The translations under genes and the position numbers were made by a program. Below are positions 34,263-45,370 of a DNA stretch of 64,000 bases, piece by piece; position 1 is the stretch's first letter; every line of letters starts with the position of its first letter. The notes under the pieces were generated by a model. That model saw nothing but the letters and a program-made list of their open reading frames with translations, did no database searches and was not told where the DNA came from. The DNA is from Agelas oroides (taxonomy: Eukaryota; Porifera; Demospongiae; Agelasida; Agelasidae): the NCBI GenBank assembly GCA_949130485.1, contig OX422185.1, forward strand, positions 14,011,011-14,075,010. Reading direction: 5' to 3'.

Positions 34263-34480
34263 GCTAATTAAGAGGCAGTGAAATATTAACTTGCATCGTC
34301 AATGGTGACGAGATGACCTGTGTAAGTTTGGAATGCAAGTGACAAAAATGTGGGCAGTGGTCTGCAAACAAGGTTCCATGTGTGTACACATTCAGAATGA
34401 ACTGTTCACTAAACTCAAACTGAAAACTTTCACTGAAGCCATATGACTGTGAACCATTATAAACATACATGCATACATAT

Positions 34481-34739
34481 GTGGCAGTCCCGTGTAGAAA
34501 TCGAAGGTTATTCCGTCGCGTATTTCGATCGCATCGCTGCGTTCAAAGCGCCGTATCGCTGAACTTCCGTTAAGGGCGGGGCTCATACGTGCTTCGTAGA
34601 TGCACGAATATCTAATAAGTTTACGAAGCGCGTATGAGCCCCGCCCTTAACGGAAGTTCAGCGATAAGGCGCTTTGAACGCAGCGATGCGATCGAAATAC
34701 GCGACGGAATAACCTTCGATTTCTACACGGGACTGCCAC
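34481..34739. mobile_element. Near-perfect foldback MITE, copy 2, 259 bp
   Basis: Same length, ends and arms as 14663-14921, with a few substitutions. It is flanked by ATAT on both sides (34477-34480, 34740-34743). The central bases differ in orientation between copies (ATTCGTGCATC here inverted), so one copy lies reversed or its palindromic centre has flipped. It sits just past the right end of the B1 homology. Confidence 0.9.
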
Positions 34740-34793
34740 ATATATACTCCACTTCACCCTTGTTTCCGTGGCAACAGGTGGGTATTATGTATA

Positions 34794-34893
34794 GGTTATA
34801 CAACGAGGTGGAGGTCTCTACGGGATATACCGACCGAGTGCGGCAGGCACGAGGTTGTGTATACCGTAGAGACCGAAACCGAGTTGTATAACC
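34794..34893. mobile_element. Hairpin element with CGAGTGCGGCAGGCACGAGG core
   Basis: GGTTATACAACGAGGTGGAG and inverse arms (CCGAGTTGTATAACC) enclose GGTCTCTACGG/CCGTAGAGACC and the core. It belongs with the other hairpins that share a central GAGT-GCG...CACGAG dyad. Confidence 0.65.
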
Positions 34894-34942
34894 GACTTGT
34901 ACCATGGGGCATAGCAACGCGCTTATGTACCTAGTAACAGGG

Positions 34943-34950
34943 TATAAAAG
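34943..34950 (+). promoter_or_regulatory. Possible TATA box
   Basis: TATAAAAG sits in GC-rich surroundings (CACCGCGGAAAG follows). About 30-150 bases downstream an open frame reads LQSSLKGDRNAELLETFAKQ and on to GERARWSQSEVT, then a stop near 35111. Its start and any splicing are unknown; it could be a transposon-derived promoter. No other gene is seen in 34894-35544. Confidence 0.2.
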
Positions 34951-35544
34951 CACCGCGGAAAGTTCGTCATGCGCGTACAATAACTTTTGCAGTATTACAA
35001 AGCTCTCTGAAAGGTGACAGAAACGCGGAACTCCTGGAAACTTTTGCGAAGCAACTGCACACTCATGAAGATGGTGAACGAGCTCGATGGTCTCAGAGCG
35101 AAGTTACCTGAACCACAGACTGTTGACTAACCCCTGGCCTGTGTCAAGAAAACAACAGCGAACAAGCTACAACCACTCACTCGAGAACATGCTCAACTTC
35201 CTGTGTCGAGTAACGAACGACAGAACAACCAACGGCTGAATGACAGAGGCTCCGCCCCATTCATTATCTCCTCCCCGTGCACGTGGTCTGGGAACGAGAC
35301 AACCCAGCGTGCAACATAATTTTTGTGTTTTCACAGTGCAACAATGGTGTAAACATCTCAGTTGTTTACTATTTACTTATGTATACAATCTCAGCTTACT
35401 GTATACGCATATTAGCTTCCTGTATACTTACATTAGCTTGCTGTATACATGTTCAAATTTATTGACAGTAAATGTGCTTTGAACACTGTGCCCCCTGGTA
35501 CAGGTGAATAAGTTAGCAGACAAGGTGAATTGGCAGACGAGGTT

Positions 35545-35690
35545 GGTATATGTTATAGTTATAGCATGGGGCCAGGGATTTATGGCAGTAAACGAACCGA
35601 GTCCGAGGGTGAAGCCTGAGGACAAGTTTTGTTTACGTTGCCATAAATCCCTGGCAACCCATGCTATAACTGTTATATATCCCACCTGAT
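35545..35690. mobile_element. Hairpin element with CCAGGGATTTATGGC arms, copy 1
   Basis: GTTATAGCATGGGGCCAGGG and inverse arms also share GATTTATGGCAGTAAAC-like boxes around a core with ACCGAGTCCGAGGG and CCTGAGGAC. The second copy is 52527-52660; both are followed by TATATCCCACCTGATT. Confidence 0.75.
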
Positions 35691-35792
35691 TGGTCCGAGT
35701 TCCGTATCCTTGGTGACACAATATTTAAATTTTCAATAGCAACCATAGCGACTGTGTTATTTTTTCGTTCGACTGTAATAGTAGCAACTGAG

Positions 35793-36029
35793 ATGGCCGC
35801 TTGTTCCTACGATCCTTACTGCCTTGGCCTCTGTGAATGGACCGACTGTCCAGGTGCGCTTCAACTAGAGGACACGCCACGCCCAACTTACCCGCTCGTT
35901 TCAGCCCCGCCTCCTCATAGAGAGACAAGAAAGTCAAATGGAGAAATGTACCCTCCATCTACACTTCACCAGTTACTTTGTGGAATTTTAAGACACATGC
36001 GGAAACTCAATCCCAACTGTCCAAACTAA
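35793..36029 (+). pseudogene. Crypton/DUF3504-like fragment
   Basis: A 78-residue frame from ATG (35793) to TAA. Its C-terminal part NGEMYPPSTLHQLLCGILRH resembles the conserved YPP-x-[ST]-[LI]-x(3)-[CL]-x-G-[LI]-x-[RQ]-[HY] region of DUF3504 proteins (Crypton-derived tyrosine recombinases such as the ZMYM2-type C-terminus), just before where the family continues toward its core-binding helices. The catalytic half is absent. It may be an isolated exon or a transposon relic; the N-terminal 50 residues match nothing I know. A hairpin element lies 100 bp upstream. Confidence 0.4.
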
Positions 36030-36489
36030 TTATGACATTGACAACTAGTTTTAGTTTCATTGAGCTTAAATAACCTGAAATGTCACTCACGTGAAGACCA
36101 CAAAGGAGCCACGAAGTAGCCGTGAAGTACTCTCAGCTCAGGAGTTTGTTACTACAACTCATTTCTTGTTGTGTAGCTATTTGGAAGCTTTATATTGTGG
36201 CTGTGATTTTATTTTGTACGCCAGAATGTAGCGCTAACCAACTAAAGTCTTCCACAGCCTTTAGCACTGTTTTTCAAAGCGGAACATGGTAACAGTAAAT
36301 AGGCAAAGCTTTACCTACGTACTGGGTACTTCTCCGCCATCACTGTTTGTCGAGGTTTCACCCACAAAGTCACGGCTCAATTTTTCAGTAGTAGTATCGT
36401 AGCTGTTCGAGTCAGCCTATCATGTGGCTACATAATTGCGTCAAGACTTTTGCAATTGTTGCTGTGACATTGTTGTGCCACGATATCAC

Positions 36490-36668
36490 GTGAAAATCAA
36501 TACCAGGCTCTCCCCCTCCATTTTTATTTTTCGTCAGGGCGAGGGGAGAGCCTGGGAACGAGGCTAACACTGCCCAGGATTCCCGAGGTGTTTAAGTGGG
36601 TTAAACCATGAATGGAGGGGATCTATCTGACTTAGACTATAGTATAGCCCTCATGGCAGTTAATTGAG
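36490..36668. other. Single-copy relative of the 61-bp array junction
   Basis: A partial TAGYCTCG-family element (GAGCCTGGGAACGAGGCTA) is followed by ACACTGCCCAGGATTCCC, TTTAAGTGGGTTAAACC, GAATGGAGGGGATCTATCTG and CCTCATGGCAGTTAATTGAG, then unrelated sequence. This is the left junction plus one unit-like stretch of the 18.2-21.4 kb array without expansion. The stretch 36030-36490 otherwise holds no recognised gene. Confidence 0.65.
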
Positions 36669-36729
36669 ATGAATATTGTATTAGGGTTTTAACCTGTATA
36701 AACACACTGTGAACATCAAAGTTTCATAT

Positions 36730-37307
36730 ATGTGACCCGCTGAGCGAAAACCCGGCACTTTGTGCAAATATTGAATTTGAGTTAGAAGCAAGTTTATCCG
36801 TACAGGTCATTTCCCAGCTAAACTCAGATTATTACACCAACGTGTTACAGGGGGCTTGGACTGTATCATACTGAATTATGAAGCCCGGCTCTGCTACTAT
36901 ATAAGCTCGAACTCACAGGCAGGCCAGTGAAATACGGGTACGCGTTGCTATGGACAGCTTGTACACGTTTTCAAAAAACCTCGATTTTACCAACTTCCTG
37001 TCTGTATACGGTGTCTTTCCCAACTGTCTTTGCCGACTTTCAAGCTGTTTTTTTTACAAGAACACGTGTAAATTACGATAGTATACGGACACATTAAAAT
37101 TTACCATAGCAACGCAAAAACATTGCGTTTTCTCGAAAAGTTGCGTTCCACATCCGCTACGCATTTTGCTGTAGCTTGGGAACCAAGCAACCGATCACTT
37201 CCATTTTTTTCCTGCCACACAATTACACATTGGTATACCGATTTCCGGTCTTATCTCGATTTTCATAAAATGTGTGATGTGCCGGGTTTTCGCTCAGCGG
37301 GTCACAT
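36730..37307. mobile_element. MITE with ATGTGACCCGCTGAGCG ends, 578 bp
   Basis: TGTGACCCGCTGAGCGAAAA plus CCCGGCAC at the left and the exact inverse at the right give terminal inverted repeats of about 28 bp. The interior has small open frames only. No target duplication is evident. Confidence 0.75.
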
Positions 37308-37627
37308 TTGGTCTAAATGCACAGAAAGTGGGTTTGTGTCCACCCAGCTTTGAAGTACCAGCTCTTCCTCCTTACATACCTGTACCATAGTGTGTAGGTA
37401 CACCTGTAGGGTGTCTGGTTGCTAGGTAACTAGCTGTTGTCTTAGCCTGAAACAAGATTGCTCATGTGGCTAATTGAATCATGGCTGAAAGTCCAATTTG
37501 TGGGGATTTGCATGACTGCAGAAACAGCACAATGGCTTTAGTAGGAAGTGAGGTTTCTTGACCACCAGAAGCCGAAAAAGAACAAATTTTAACTTCACCC
37601 TCCACACTTTATTGCCACATTGCAAGC

Positions 37628-37939
37628 AAGGGGTAGTCGTTTATATGTCTGGTGATGAAGCATTTGCTAGCGGGATCAAGATTAAAAAAAAACTGATTAA
37701 ATCAAGCAATCAAGGCCCCTTTTGAAAACTGGTCAAGAGATCAAGGTGACCTTTGAACTGCAAAAATCAGCAAGATTGAGAATGTCTGGCTGCAATTTGA
37801 CCTTTGACCCACTGAAAATTAAGCAATCAAGAGCTTCAGAAGGGGACAATCAAGCAATCAAGCACAGTTTTTGCAGATCAAAAAACTTGATCCTTGTTGC
37901 AAACACCTCAACACAAAGACGTATAAATGACTACCCCTT
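37628..37939. mobile_element. MITE with AAGGGGTAGTCA ends, third copy
   Basis: AAGGGGTAGTCGTTTATATG at the left; AATGACTACCCCTT at the right. The GATCAA-rich body and TGCAATTTGACCTTTGACCC match 10546-10834. This copy is uninterrupted and keeps the TTTATATGTC site where the A2 copy received an insertion. The bases before it (37308-37627) show no gene. Confidence 0.75.
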
Positions 37940-39317
37940 ACAAACCCATGTAAGTCACCATGCATGACTAGTTACCTGCCTGATGCAATACACATGGCAG
38001 CCATTGGCCCTGCCTTGAATAGTAAGCTCCTTAGACCCTCATGTTTGTCAATCATGAGGAAAATAAACCGTGTTACCATGGTGATGGCTACCAAGGGTTT
38101 GTAGTGTGTATAATCTATATACTGTACCCAGTGTAGCCATATAGACAAATACAAAAAAGACCAACAATTGAATTTGCTACAAACTCACTTAGACCAAAGT
38201 ACTACATAAAGCAAGTCCATTGTTTCTTTAACAATGACCCTTGTCAGGTGAACTGAAAGGACTGTGTAAACTTCCCTCTCCTTGCTGCAACTTCAATTGT
38301 TATGGTACTCTAACCTGTAGAAGGAAAGGCACAGTTTAAAATAACATACATTAAACGCTGGTTAATAAGCACATGTGTTTGTGAGTTGAGTGTAAGTGGT
38401 ACCAGCTATAGAGGATATGCGCTGAATAAGGGATGCCACGCCCAACAGATCACTGTGATACACAGCACTATGCAGTAGATCGTTAGATCTGCTCACCTGG
38501 CAAGTATCAATGTAAAATATGAAAACTCCATCCTGCTCAGTGATTGAGAGTGTGATTCACAGCAACCTTGTGTTCAAGGAGGTGGCTTGCGTGCTTGTGT
38601 TAGCCACAGTTGGGAAATACCTCTTCTTTGTTTGACTTCGGGATGACCATCGTGTGTTTTGTGCTCTTAGTACCATCGTTTTCACTCAATCTCTCACTAC
38701 CAATGGATACTCTATTTAATGCACATGTGCTTAATAAACAATGCTATGTACCAGGAAGGAAGCATGTTCCTAATAAATAATATAATTATATACATGATGC
38801 TATGTATCATGTTCCTAGCAAGGTGATCTTAGTAACCAGAGTTTATGGTATCAAGTGTACAGTAGTCTCACCTTATAGCAAGGTGACTTAGTAACCAGAG
38901 TTTATGGTATCAAGTGTACGATAGTCTCACAAAAGAGCACCTATGTGCAGAGCACCTTACATGATCACCAAAGAACTGGAGTGGGCACTCTTTCAAGTGT
39001 TCATGCGCAGTGGGTGACTTTGCATAACATCTAGGCCTGTTTTATAAGGGAGCTGTGGTTCGTTGATTGTTCATGCATTCATCTGTGTTTATACATTCTT
39101 TCACTCTCTCACATGCCCACCCTCCACACCCTCACACACCCTCACACACACACACCCTTCACATACCCACATAGATGACAACAGCAACTCGTCTTGTGGT
39201 TCAGACCAACTACAATAGGGTGGTGGTTACCAGGCCAATGAGGAACCCACTATTCCTGTTCACTGAACAGAAAGCATCAGTGATATGGAGGAATGTCCCA
39301 CTGATGTTGAGGTACGT
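37940..39317. other. Mostly unique sequence
   Basis: No convincing gene. A 62-bp direct repeat (AGCAAGGTGA.. with AGAGTTTATGGTATCAAGTG) occurs twice at about 38815-38935. At 39178-39260 the order TCAGACCAACTACAATAGGG and AATGAGGAACCCACTATTCC resembles the first exon of the 33.9-kb gene with stops, a possible third decayed copy. Confidence 0.4.
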
Positions 39318-39845
39318 GTACCTTACATGATGATGTCACCATGATGTCACTAGAGACAATGCTGTTAGTCTTGTGCCCAGACCCCACCCACACAGTGTAC
39401 CTTACATGATGTCACCATGATGTCACTAGAGACAATGATGTGTTAGTCTTGTGTCCAGACCCCACCCATACAGTGTACAATACATGATGATGTCACCATT
39501 ATGTCACTAGAGACAATGATGTTGTGCCCAGACCCCACCCACACAGTGTACAATACATGATGTCACCATGATGTCACTAGAGACAATGCTGTTAGTCTTG
39601 TGCCCAGATCCCACCCACAGTGTACAATACATGATGTCACCATGATGTCACTAGAGACAATGCTGTGTTATCTTGTGCCCAGACCCCACCCACACAGTGT
39701 ACAATACATGATGTCACCATGATGTCACTAGAGACAATGATGTGTTATCTTGTGCCCAGACCCCACCCACACAGTGTACAATACATGATGTCACCATGAT
39801 GTCACTAGAGACAATGATGTGTTATCTTGTGTCCAGAACCCACCC
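39318..39845. repeat. 77-bp minisatellite, about seven copies
   Basis: Units TGTACAATACATGATGTCAC, CATGATGTCACTAGAGACAA, TGATGTGTTATCTTGTGCCC and AGACCCCACCCACACAG, with length variants near the left edge. Confidence 0.85.
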
Positions 39846-40066
39846 ACAGAATGACACAAGTCTCATTTCTTGGACTTGCTCCAGATTTGAGAGTAATGGT
39901 TTCATTGAAATAATGTATACACTTTGATCGTATTCCATAAGCCTATAAGGGGCACCAATTTCCTCTGTGAGTTGGGTCCAGGGACAATAATGTCGATTAT
40001 TTTAATGCCACACTCAATGGTAGCCTCGTCCCAAGGCTTTCAGGAGCTAGAATAAACGAAGAGGCA

Positions 40067-40908
40067 CTCAGGTGGGTTAAGGCGGGCTCCAAATGTATTG
40101 TCCGTGATACGGAAGTATGCAAAGGTATCACTATAATTCGTAGACGTTTCATTACAATTTACTGAGACCGAATGGCTCCCGTGTGAAGGCTTCTTAGCTT
40201 TGCTAGCAGTGTTATGGCTGTTAGTCTGTACTGTATAGGTTTTTGCTATCGCTGATTGTGAACTAGACATGTCTAACTCGCAGCAGGGCTACGACTGGAC
40301 GAAAAGTTTTGTGTTTCTGGAAGCAAGAAATGGGAAAAAGGCTCGAGCCCGTTTGTTTAGTAGCCGACCTCAGCAGCCAGACCTCCCGACACGGTGCCGA
40401 ATTTGAGAGAACTCGGTGTGTAACAGCGGTAAACAGGAACAGCTGTCATGCATCCTTCGTAATCAGACTGGAGAGACGGTCCCCGCTGCTTCTTAAGAGT
40501 AGGAGAGTTAGTAGAATTTATAATTAGCTGCTATTTGGCGTATTCCAAGGCATTTTTGTTGATTTACTCGTGATGTGAATTTACCATACCCAATTTCCAG
40601 TTAGTTCTGAATTCTGCGTGTGAAGAGTATTCGAACGATACCAACTTTGCCTAGTTATATGGAATATTCGGCATCGCGTAGGCTGAAATAGTGTTAAGGC
40701 AGTCCTAATTAGTGGACATTGTTTACGAGAGGGCGGGGCGTTTCCATGGAAACCAATTTGTTTACATCATCAACCACAATACAATAACAGGATACAAAAC
40801 AAAAACCACTAGTGTACTTCTTGTATGCAAAATACACCATAAACTTTCTGTGGTCAGTAGTCTGAACAGTGCTTGTCTACAATAAAAGCCTGCCTTAACC
40901 CACCTGAG
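40067..40908. mobile_element. Long MITE with CTCAGGTGGGTTAAGGC ends
   Basis: CTCAGGTGGGTTAAGGCGGG at the left faces CCTGCCTTAACCCACCTGAG at the right, 842 bp apart. Small open frames inside carry no known domain. Its right half (from 40602) is duplicated at 43268-43782. Confidence 0.6.
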
Positions 40909-41083
40909 CAGGCTGTGTCCCTAATAGATCACGCGCACGCACACGCATGCAGCAGGCACACACACACGCCCATTTACATAATACTACCAAATATTGCAAA
41001 CACCCAGGAAGCAAAGCTAGTGTAGTGGAACCTCGCTCAGTGACCCTCCCCTATAGCAGATATCTACTAAGCTACTATATAAG

Positions 41084-41460
41084 TATCACCATAGTACAAA
41101 GCTATACCGGAAAATATCACGAGTTTGCTGCCGTCTGTATTGTTACGAGTGCGCAGCACGAGTAACAATGCCAACGGCAACAAACGAGTGATATTTTTTC
41201 CGGTATAGCTTGGTACTATGGTGATAATGATTTTATCGTACGAACCTTCGATTTCATTGCACGTTCAGACGCAGCGCACGTGACTTGTAGTACCTGATAC
41301 GGATTCTCGCGTGACTTGTAGTACCTGATACGGATTCTTGCGTGACTTGCAGTACTGATACGGATTCTCGCGTGACTTGTAGTAAAAAATACGGCTTTTT
41401 ATAAACTGAGCTGCAAGGCTTCCCCATTGACTTCCATACATTAGCGTGAGTTAGACGTAT
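41084..41460. mobile_element. Foldback hairpin element, copy 2, with 31-bp repeats
   Basis: TATCACCATAGTAC and its inverse bound the hairpin (41084-41226), followed by four 31-bp GTGACTTGTAGTACCTGATA units and the same tail (GCAAGGCTTCCCCATTGAC) as 22483-22850. This copy keeps longer perfect ends than copy 1. Confidence 0.8.
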
Positions 41461-41625
41461 GATAAATTGTACTCAACAGCCAAGTTACACAGTACCATGT
41501 GTACCAGTAATGTAACGGAGGCACCTCAGTTAGGGACACCTCATTATAAGGAACAAAATTTCAACTCCCAATGGTGTCCACTTTAAAGGGGTTCTGTTAT
41601 AGTACAAGTCGTTGATTGTAGTAAC

Positions 41626-41661
<36 letters not shown>

Positions 41662-41690
41662 CACACACACACACATACACATACACAGTG
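41626..41690. repeat. CA microsatellite
   Basis: About 30 CA dinucleotides with GCA and TACA interruptions. Confidence 0.95.
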
Positions 41691-42108
41691 TACATTGTAT
41701 CTTCCAGGAAACAGCAGTGATGAAAGCTTCAACACAAACTTATCAATTTTGTGTGTGACAATATTTTCCTTACAACTTATCATTAAGTGCATGTGGTGGA
41801 TACTGTGTGAACTTCAATTTTTCACTAACCACTATGATCAGAATTTTGTTTATAGGATGTACCTCGCAACTGAAGGGTGTGTGTAACTACACTATCCTAC
41901 TCACGCATTAAGTACATATGCTAATATCTCCATAGGAAGGAAATGAATGCCTAATAGCAAAGTGCGCCTAACAGGGAGGTGCATTCTAGTCTCATGTCCA
42001 GCCCACACACACCTCTCAGGAAGAAGGTGGGGTATGCATTCAGTTTGGGCTCTATTTGGAGATATGGCATCCCGTTCCATTTACAGGTACCATGAAGTTC
42101 CAAATACA

Positions 42109-42424
42109 CAGTGTCGTCCCCAGACCCCACTCTCTCACGAGGAGACACGGTCTGGTGAACTAAGTCGAGTTGCTAGCGCACACTTTTGCGACAATGTAAC
42201 CTAGCAACGATCAAAACATTTTACGGCCAACCCGCTCAAAAAAGGTACGGATACTCGAATTGAGATGAACAAATTTAACTGTTGTAAGGGAAGTGCTACG
42301 TAATAATTACCGATCTCGCAACCTCATTGGTCATTACCACTTTTGGGAATAAGCCCAAGAAATTCGACTTCGTTCACCAGACCGTTTCTCGCCGGGAGGC
42401 GTGCGCGGGCAGGATACGAGACTA
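42109..42424. mobile_element. hAT-like MITE with exact 8-bp target duplication
   Basis: CAGTGTCGTCCCC at the left and TAGTCTCGTATCC inverted at the right, then a better-matched inner repeat ACGGTCTGGTGAAC-AAGTCGA. CAAATACA is duplicated exactly (42101-42108, 42425-42432). Eight-base duplications and CAG/TAG ends fit hAT. A truncated relative is 16172-16413. Confidence 0.8.
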
Positions 42425-42432
42425 CAAATACA

Positions 42433-43267
42433 CATGCTGGAGTAGCAGTGACCCACCCCCTTTTGCCATGGTTTAAACTTGTCCAATCAAAGTGCCATGA
42501 ATATTTGTTGAGATGAAATTCAATTTTTGTAATTGCATGTTTGTGGTGAGGGGTGGACTCTGACTACATTCATGATGATTGTATTATTGGTATTTGTATT
42601 CTGCCTTACTGGAAAACTGAGCACACAATGGATGTAATCCTAAGCCATGGCAAAAGTGGGAGACGGCATGGGCCATAGTTAGAGAACCCAGTGAAAACAA
42701 TCAAATTTACGTCAAATAATCAAGTGTGCTAGAATTACATACATGTATACGTAATGCAAGAAGTTATTGCATACATGAGCTAGAGTGGTCTAAATCTAAC
42801 TGAAGTACAGTGTTAGGAAACTGCAAGTTTTGGATAGGCAGGCCAATTCGACATACCAGCAAACAAGATATACACTTCCTTTAACAAGTTTTCATCTCCA
42901 ACGGTCCCTTTCTCCTTGCTGGATAATGGAGCTACACTGAACCTACTACACACACACACACACATCTATATATGTATAGACAGGTTGAACCTGATGCCAA
43001 GGTCAAAATATTTGTGACTCAACAAAACCTATATTTATATAGCAGATTGCATCCAATTCCAGGAGAAATCATGATCTTTACAGTACAACCTTCACTTGCT
43101 CAAGTACATACCCCTTGCTGGGTGGTTGTATGCATAGTAGCAAGAGTCATGACTTGCTGATTTCATCAATGCATGAATTGTGCTCTTGATAGCAGAGTAG
43201 TAGAATATCTAGGCAAGTATCATGAAACTATTATAAACCAACCCCTGAAACCACTGTGCAATCTTTT
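42433..43267. other. No gene recognised
   Basis: AT-richer unique sequence with a short CA run near 42948-42964. No exon or element end is supported. Confidence 0.5.
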
Positions 43268-43782
43268 AAGTTCTGAATTCTGCGTGTGAAGAGTATTCGA
43301 ACGATACCAACTTTGCCTAGTTAATGAACAGTATTTCAGCCTACGCAGTGCCGAATATTCCATATAACTACTAGTTATATGGAATATTCGGCACGCAACT
43401 TCCATATAACTAGTAGTTATATGGAAGTTATATGGAATATAATAGTAGTTATATGGAATATTCGGCACTGCGTAGGCTGAAATACTGTTAAGGCAGTCCT
43501 AATTAGTGGACGTTGTTTACGAGAGGGCGGGCGTTTCCATGGAAACCAATTTGTTTGTTTACATCATCAACCACAATACAATAACAGGATACAAAACAAA
43601 AACCACTAGTGTACTTCTTGTATGCAAAATACACCATAAACTTTCTGTGGTCAGTAGTCTGAACAGTGCTTGTCTACAATAAAAGCCTGCCTTAACCCAC
43701 CTGAGCAGGCTGTGTCCCTAATAGATCACGCGCACGCACACGCATGCAGCAGGCACACACACACGCCCATTTACATAATATT
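43268..43782. other. Duplicate of 40602-40983 with stacked palindromes
   Basis: AGTTCTGAATTCTGCGTGTG through GCACACACACACGCCCATTT repeats the right half of the 40067-40908 element and its flank. Extra sequence at about 43330-43470 is a set of nested palindromes of CATATAACTACTAGTTATATG type. The copy stops exactly where A2 begins, after ACATAATA. Confidence 0.8.
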
Positions 43783-44303
43783 GTTTTCAATTTTTTCCGT
43801 CATCTTTAAGTCACTTTACAAAAGGGGGCAGCCTATGGGATTCCCTGCCAGACATTGTTCACATCCCTCCCCTCTTGCCCAGGTAGACATTGATGTCACT
43901 CGTGTGCTAAAACCTTTGTGCTTACATACTGGCCTTGTGTGCAAACCAACCATTCATTAAACAATCAACCAGCTATAGTGCATATTCAAGGTAGCCTCAT
44001 TCCCAGGCCTTCCCTGCCTCCAGAGGTATTTGATCACTTGAGTATACTGAGGGAGATGGCAGGGAAGATCTGGGAACAAGGCTGGTCAATGCAAAGTTCC
44101 ACCTCATGGGACTCCATCTGTCTGCCTGACGTTACATGACATCACTGCAGATGACAAGATTGGCCTTCCCTGCCTCCAGTTTTTGATCGCTTGCAGCATG
44201 GGATCAAAAACTGGAGGCGGGAAAGACCTGGGAATGAGGCTAGTATTGACCAGTCCCAATGAAATGTACTGATGCTGCCTTGCAAACATTGCGGTCTTCG
44301 ACA

Positions 44304-44675
44304 TAGTCTTGCAAGCTGGATCCACTTCCGCAAAAAGGGAAGGGTCTAGTGAACTGTTTATACAAGCCATGTCCCGCACACGGCTCAGTGAGGTCCAATC
44401 ACATTGTAGTATTTTGTCACGTGATACATTACATCACTGTTTGAGTAGCAATGACAGCCTGGAAAACAGTGTTCATGCTACTGCAGGAGCTGCGAAAAAC
44501 ACTTCTAGGGAAGCATGCACATTTCACAGCAGGTACAGTGTATTTCAAGAGTGCATTACTCGAAATCTGGTTAGGTCATCCAGCTAATTGCACTCTAGAG
44601 GGATACAGCTTGTGTGCACAGTTCACCAGACCTTTTCCTTTTTGCAGAAGTGGCTGAGTCTAGCTTGTGAGACTA
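44304..44675. mobile_element. Diverged TAGYCTCG-family MITE in A2
   Basis: Orthologous to 9101-9452. It retains GCAAAAAGGGAAGGGTCTAG, lost in A1, and so is closer to the 1803-2180 element. A shorter family member precedes it at 43992-44084. Confidence 0.6.
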
Positions 44676-45254
44676 GGACAGAGATTACAAGCAAGAGCCT
44701 CAAGATTACTGGTTGGGTCTTCCATGCGTGTGTCTTCCTTCTTTCTACCTGATGCTACATGACATTACCACACTTGATGAGCTCTCCCAGGTCTCATCCC
44801 ACCACATTCGCACATTAATAGGCAATCAAATACTGGAGATCTGGAAATGAGGACACATTCAGAGGGTACATGGCACAAAAATGCAATTTTGTACAAACTG
44901 TCAAGCTCTCATTTGCTGTGAGATCAAGCTGTCAAGCAGCCAAATTGTTGAACCCTGATCTCAGCTGTGACTAGCTAGGCCTACAGTGACTGTAGCTGGG
45001 AGAACCCTCATAATACATAAAAGACTGTAGTGTTTGACCAAGCAATTGCCTTTGTCAACCACTACGCTAGTTCAATCATAATTTGTGGCAAACTTAACAT
45101 TTTATTGCTCACCTTACTTGATGGCTGTATGTAAGCTGGATGAAAGCCTCATCTGCTGTTCATAGGTTCATGGGCAAGGTACTATCATTGACTATGAGTA
45201 TGAAACATGCAAGACAGATTCATCTAATATTTCTTTTCATGTTCGCTCAAATAG

Positions 45255-45370
45255 AGAGACGTAGGCTTGTGGCGCGCTTTTTCGTGGAGAGTCTTCAGAA
45301 ACGGGTGCGTTTGAGCAGCGAATGGAGGTCGATTCTGAGGGGAAGAGGAAAAGGAAGGCTCTCCAAGGAG
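45255..45370 (+). CDS. Candidate exon in A2, unknown protein
   Basis: Between TTCGCTCAAATAG and GAG/GTGTGTG, one frame is open throughout and reads a basic stretch with RRLVARFFVESLQKRV and EWRSILRGRGKGRLSKE. A second frame, favoured in A1, reads the EQRMEVDSEGKRKRKAL stretch, but in A2 it meets a stop near the start. The copies differ by 2- and 8-base indels, so the true frame is undecided. No family is recognised. Confidence 0.3.

Larger units (their letters stand above)
26573..34480. other. Segmental duplication copy B1
   Basis: From TTCAACTGTGCAGAGCAG to the foldback MITE at 34481, this matches 55340-58530 (B2), with the 2.87-kb transposon and the 74-bp array present only here. Upstream pieces of the same block (21376-22440 and 22950-25770) match 53100-53770 and 52010-52300, but in changed order. 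One segment near 26580-26640 is inverted relative to B2. Confidence 0.85.

Noticed and set aside
40040..40527. Two 72-76 codon frames (one each strand) as exons
   Set aside because: Both lie inside the 40067-40908 element or straddle its end; no splice sites or domains support them.
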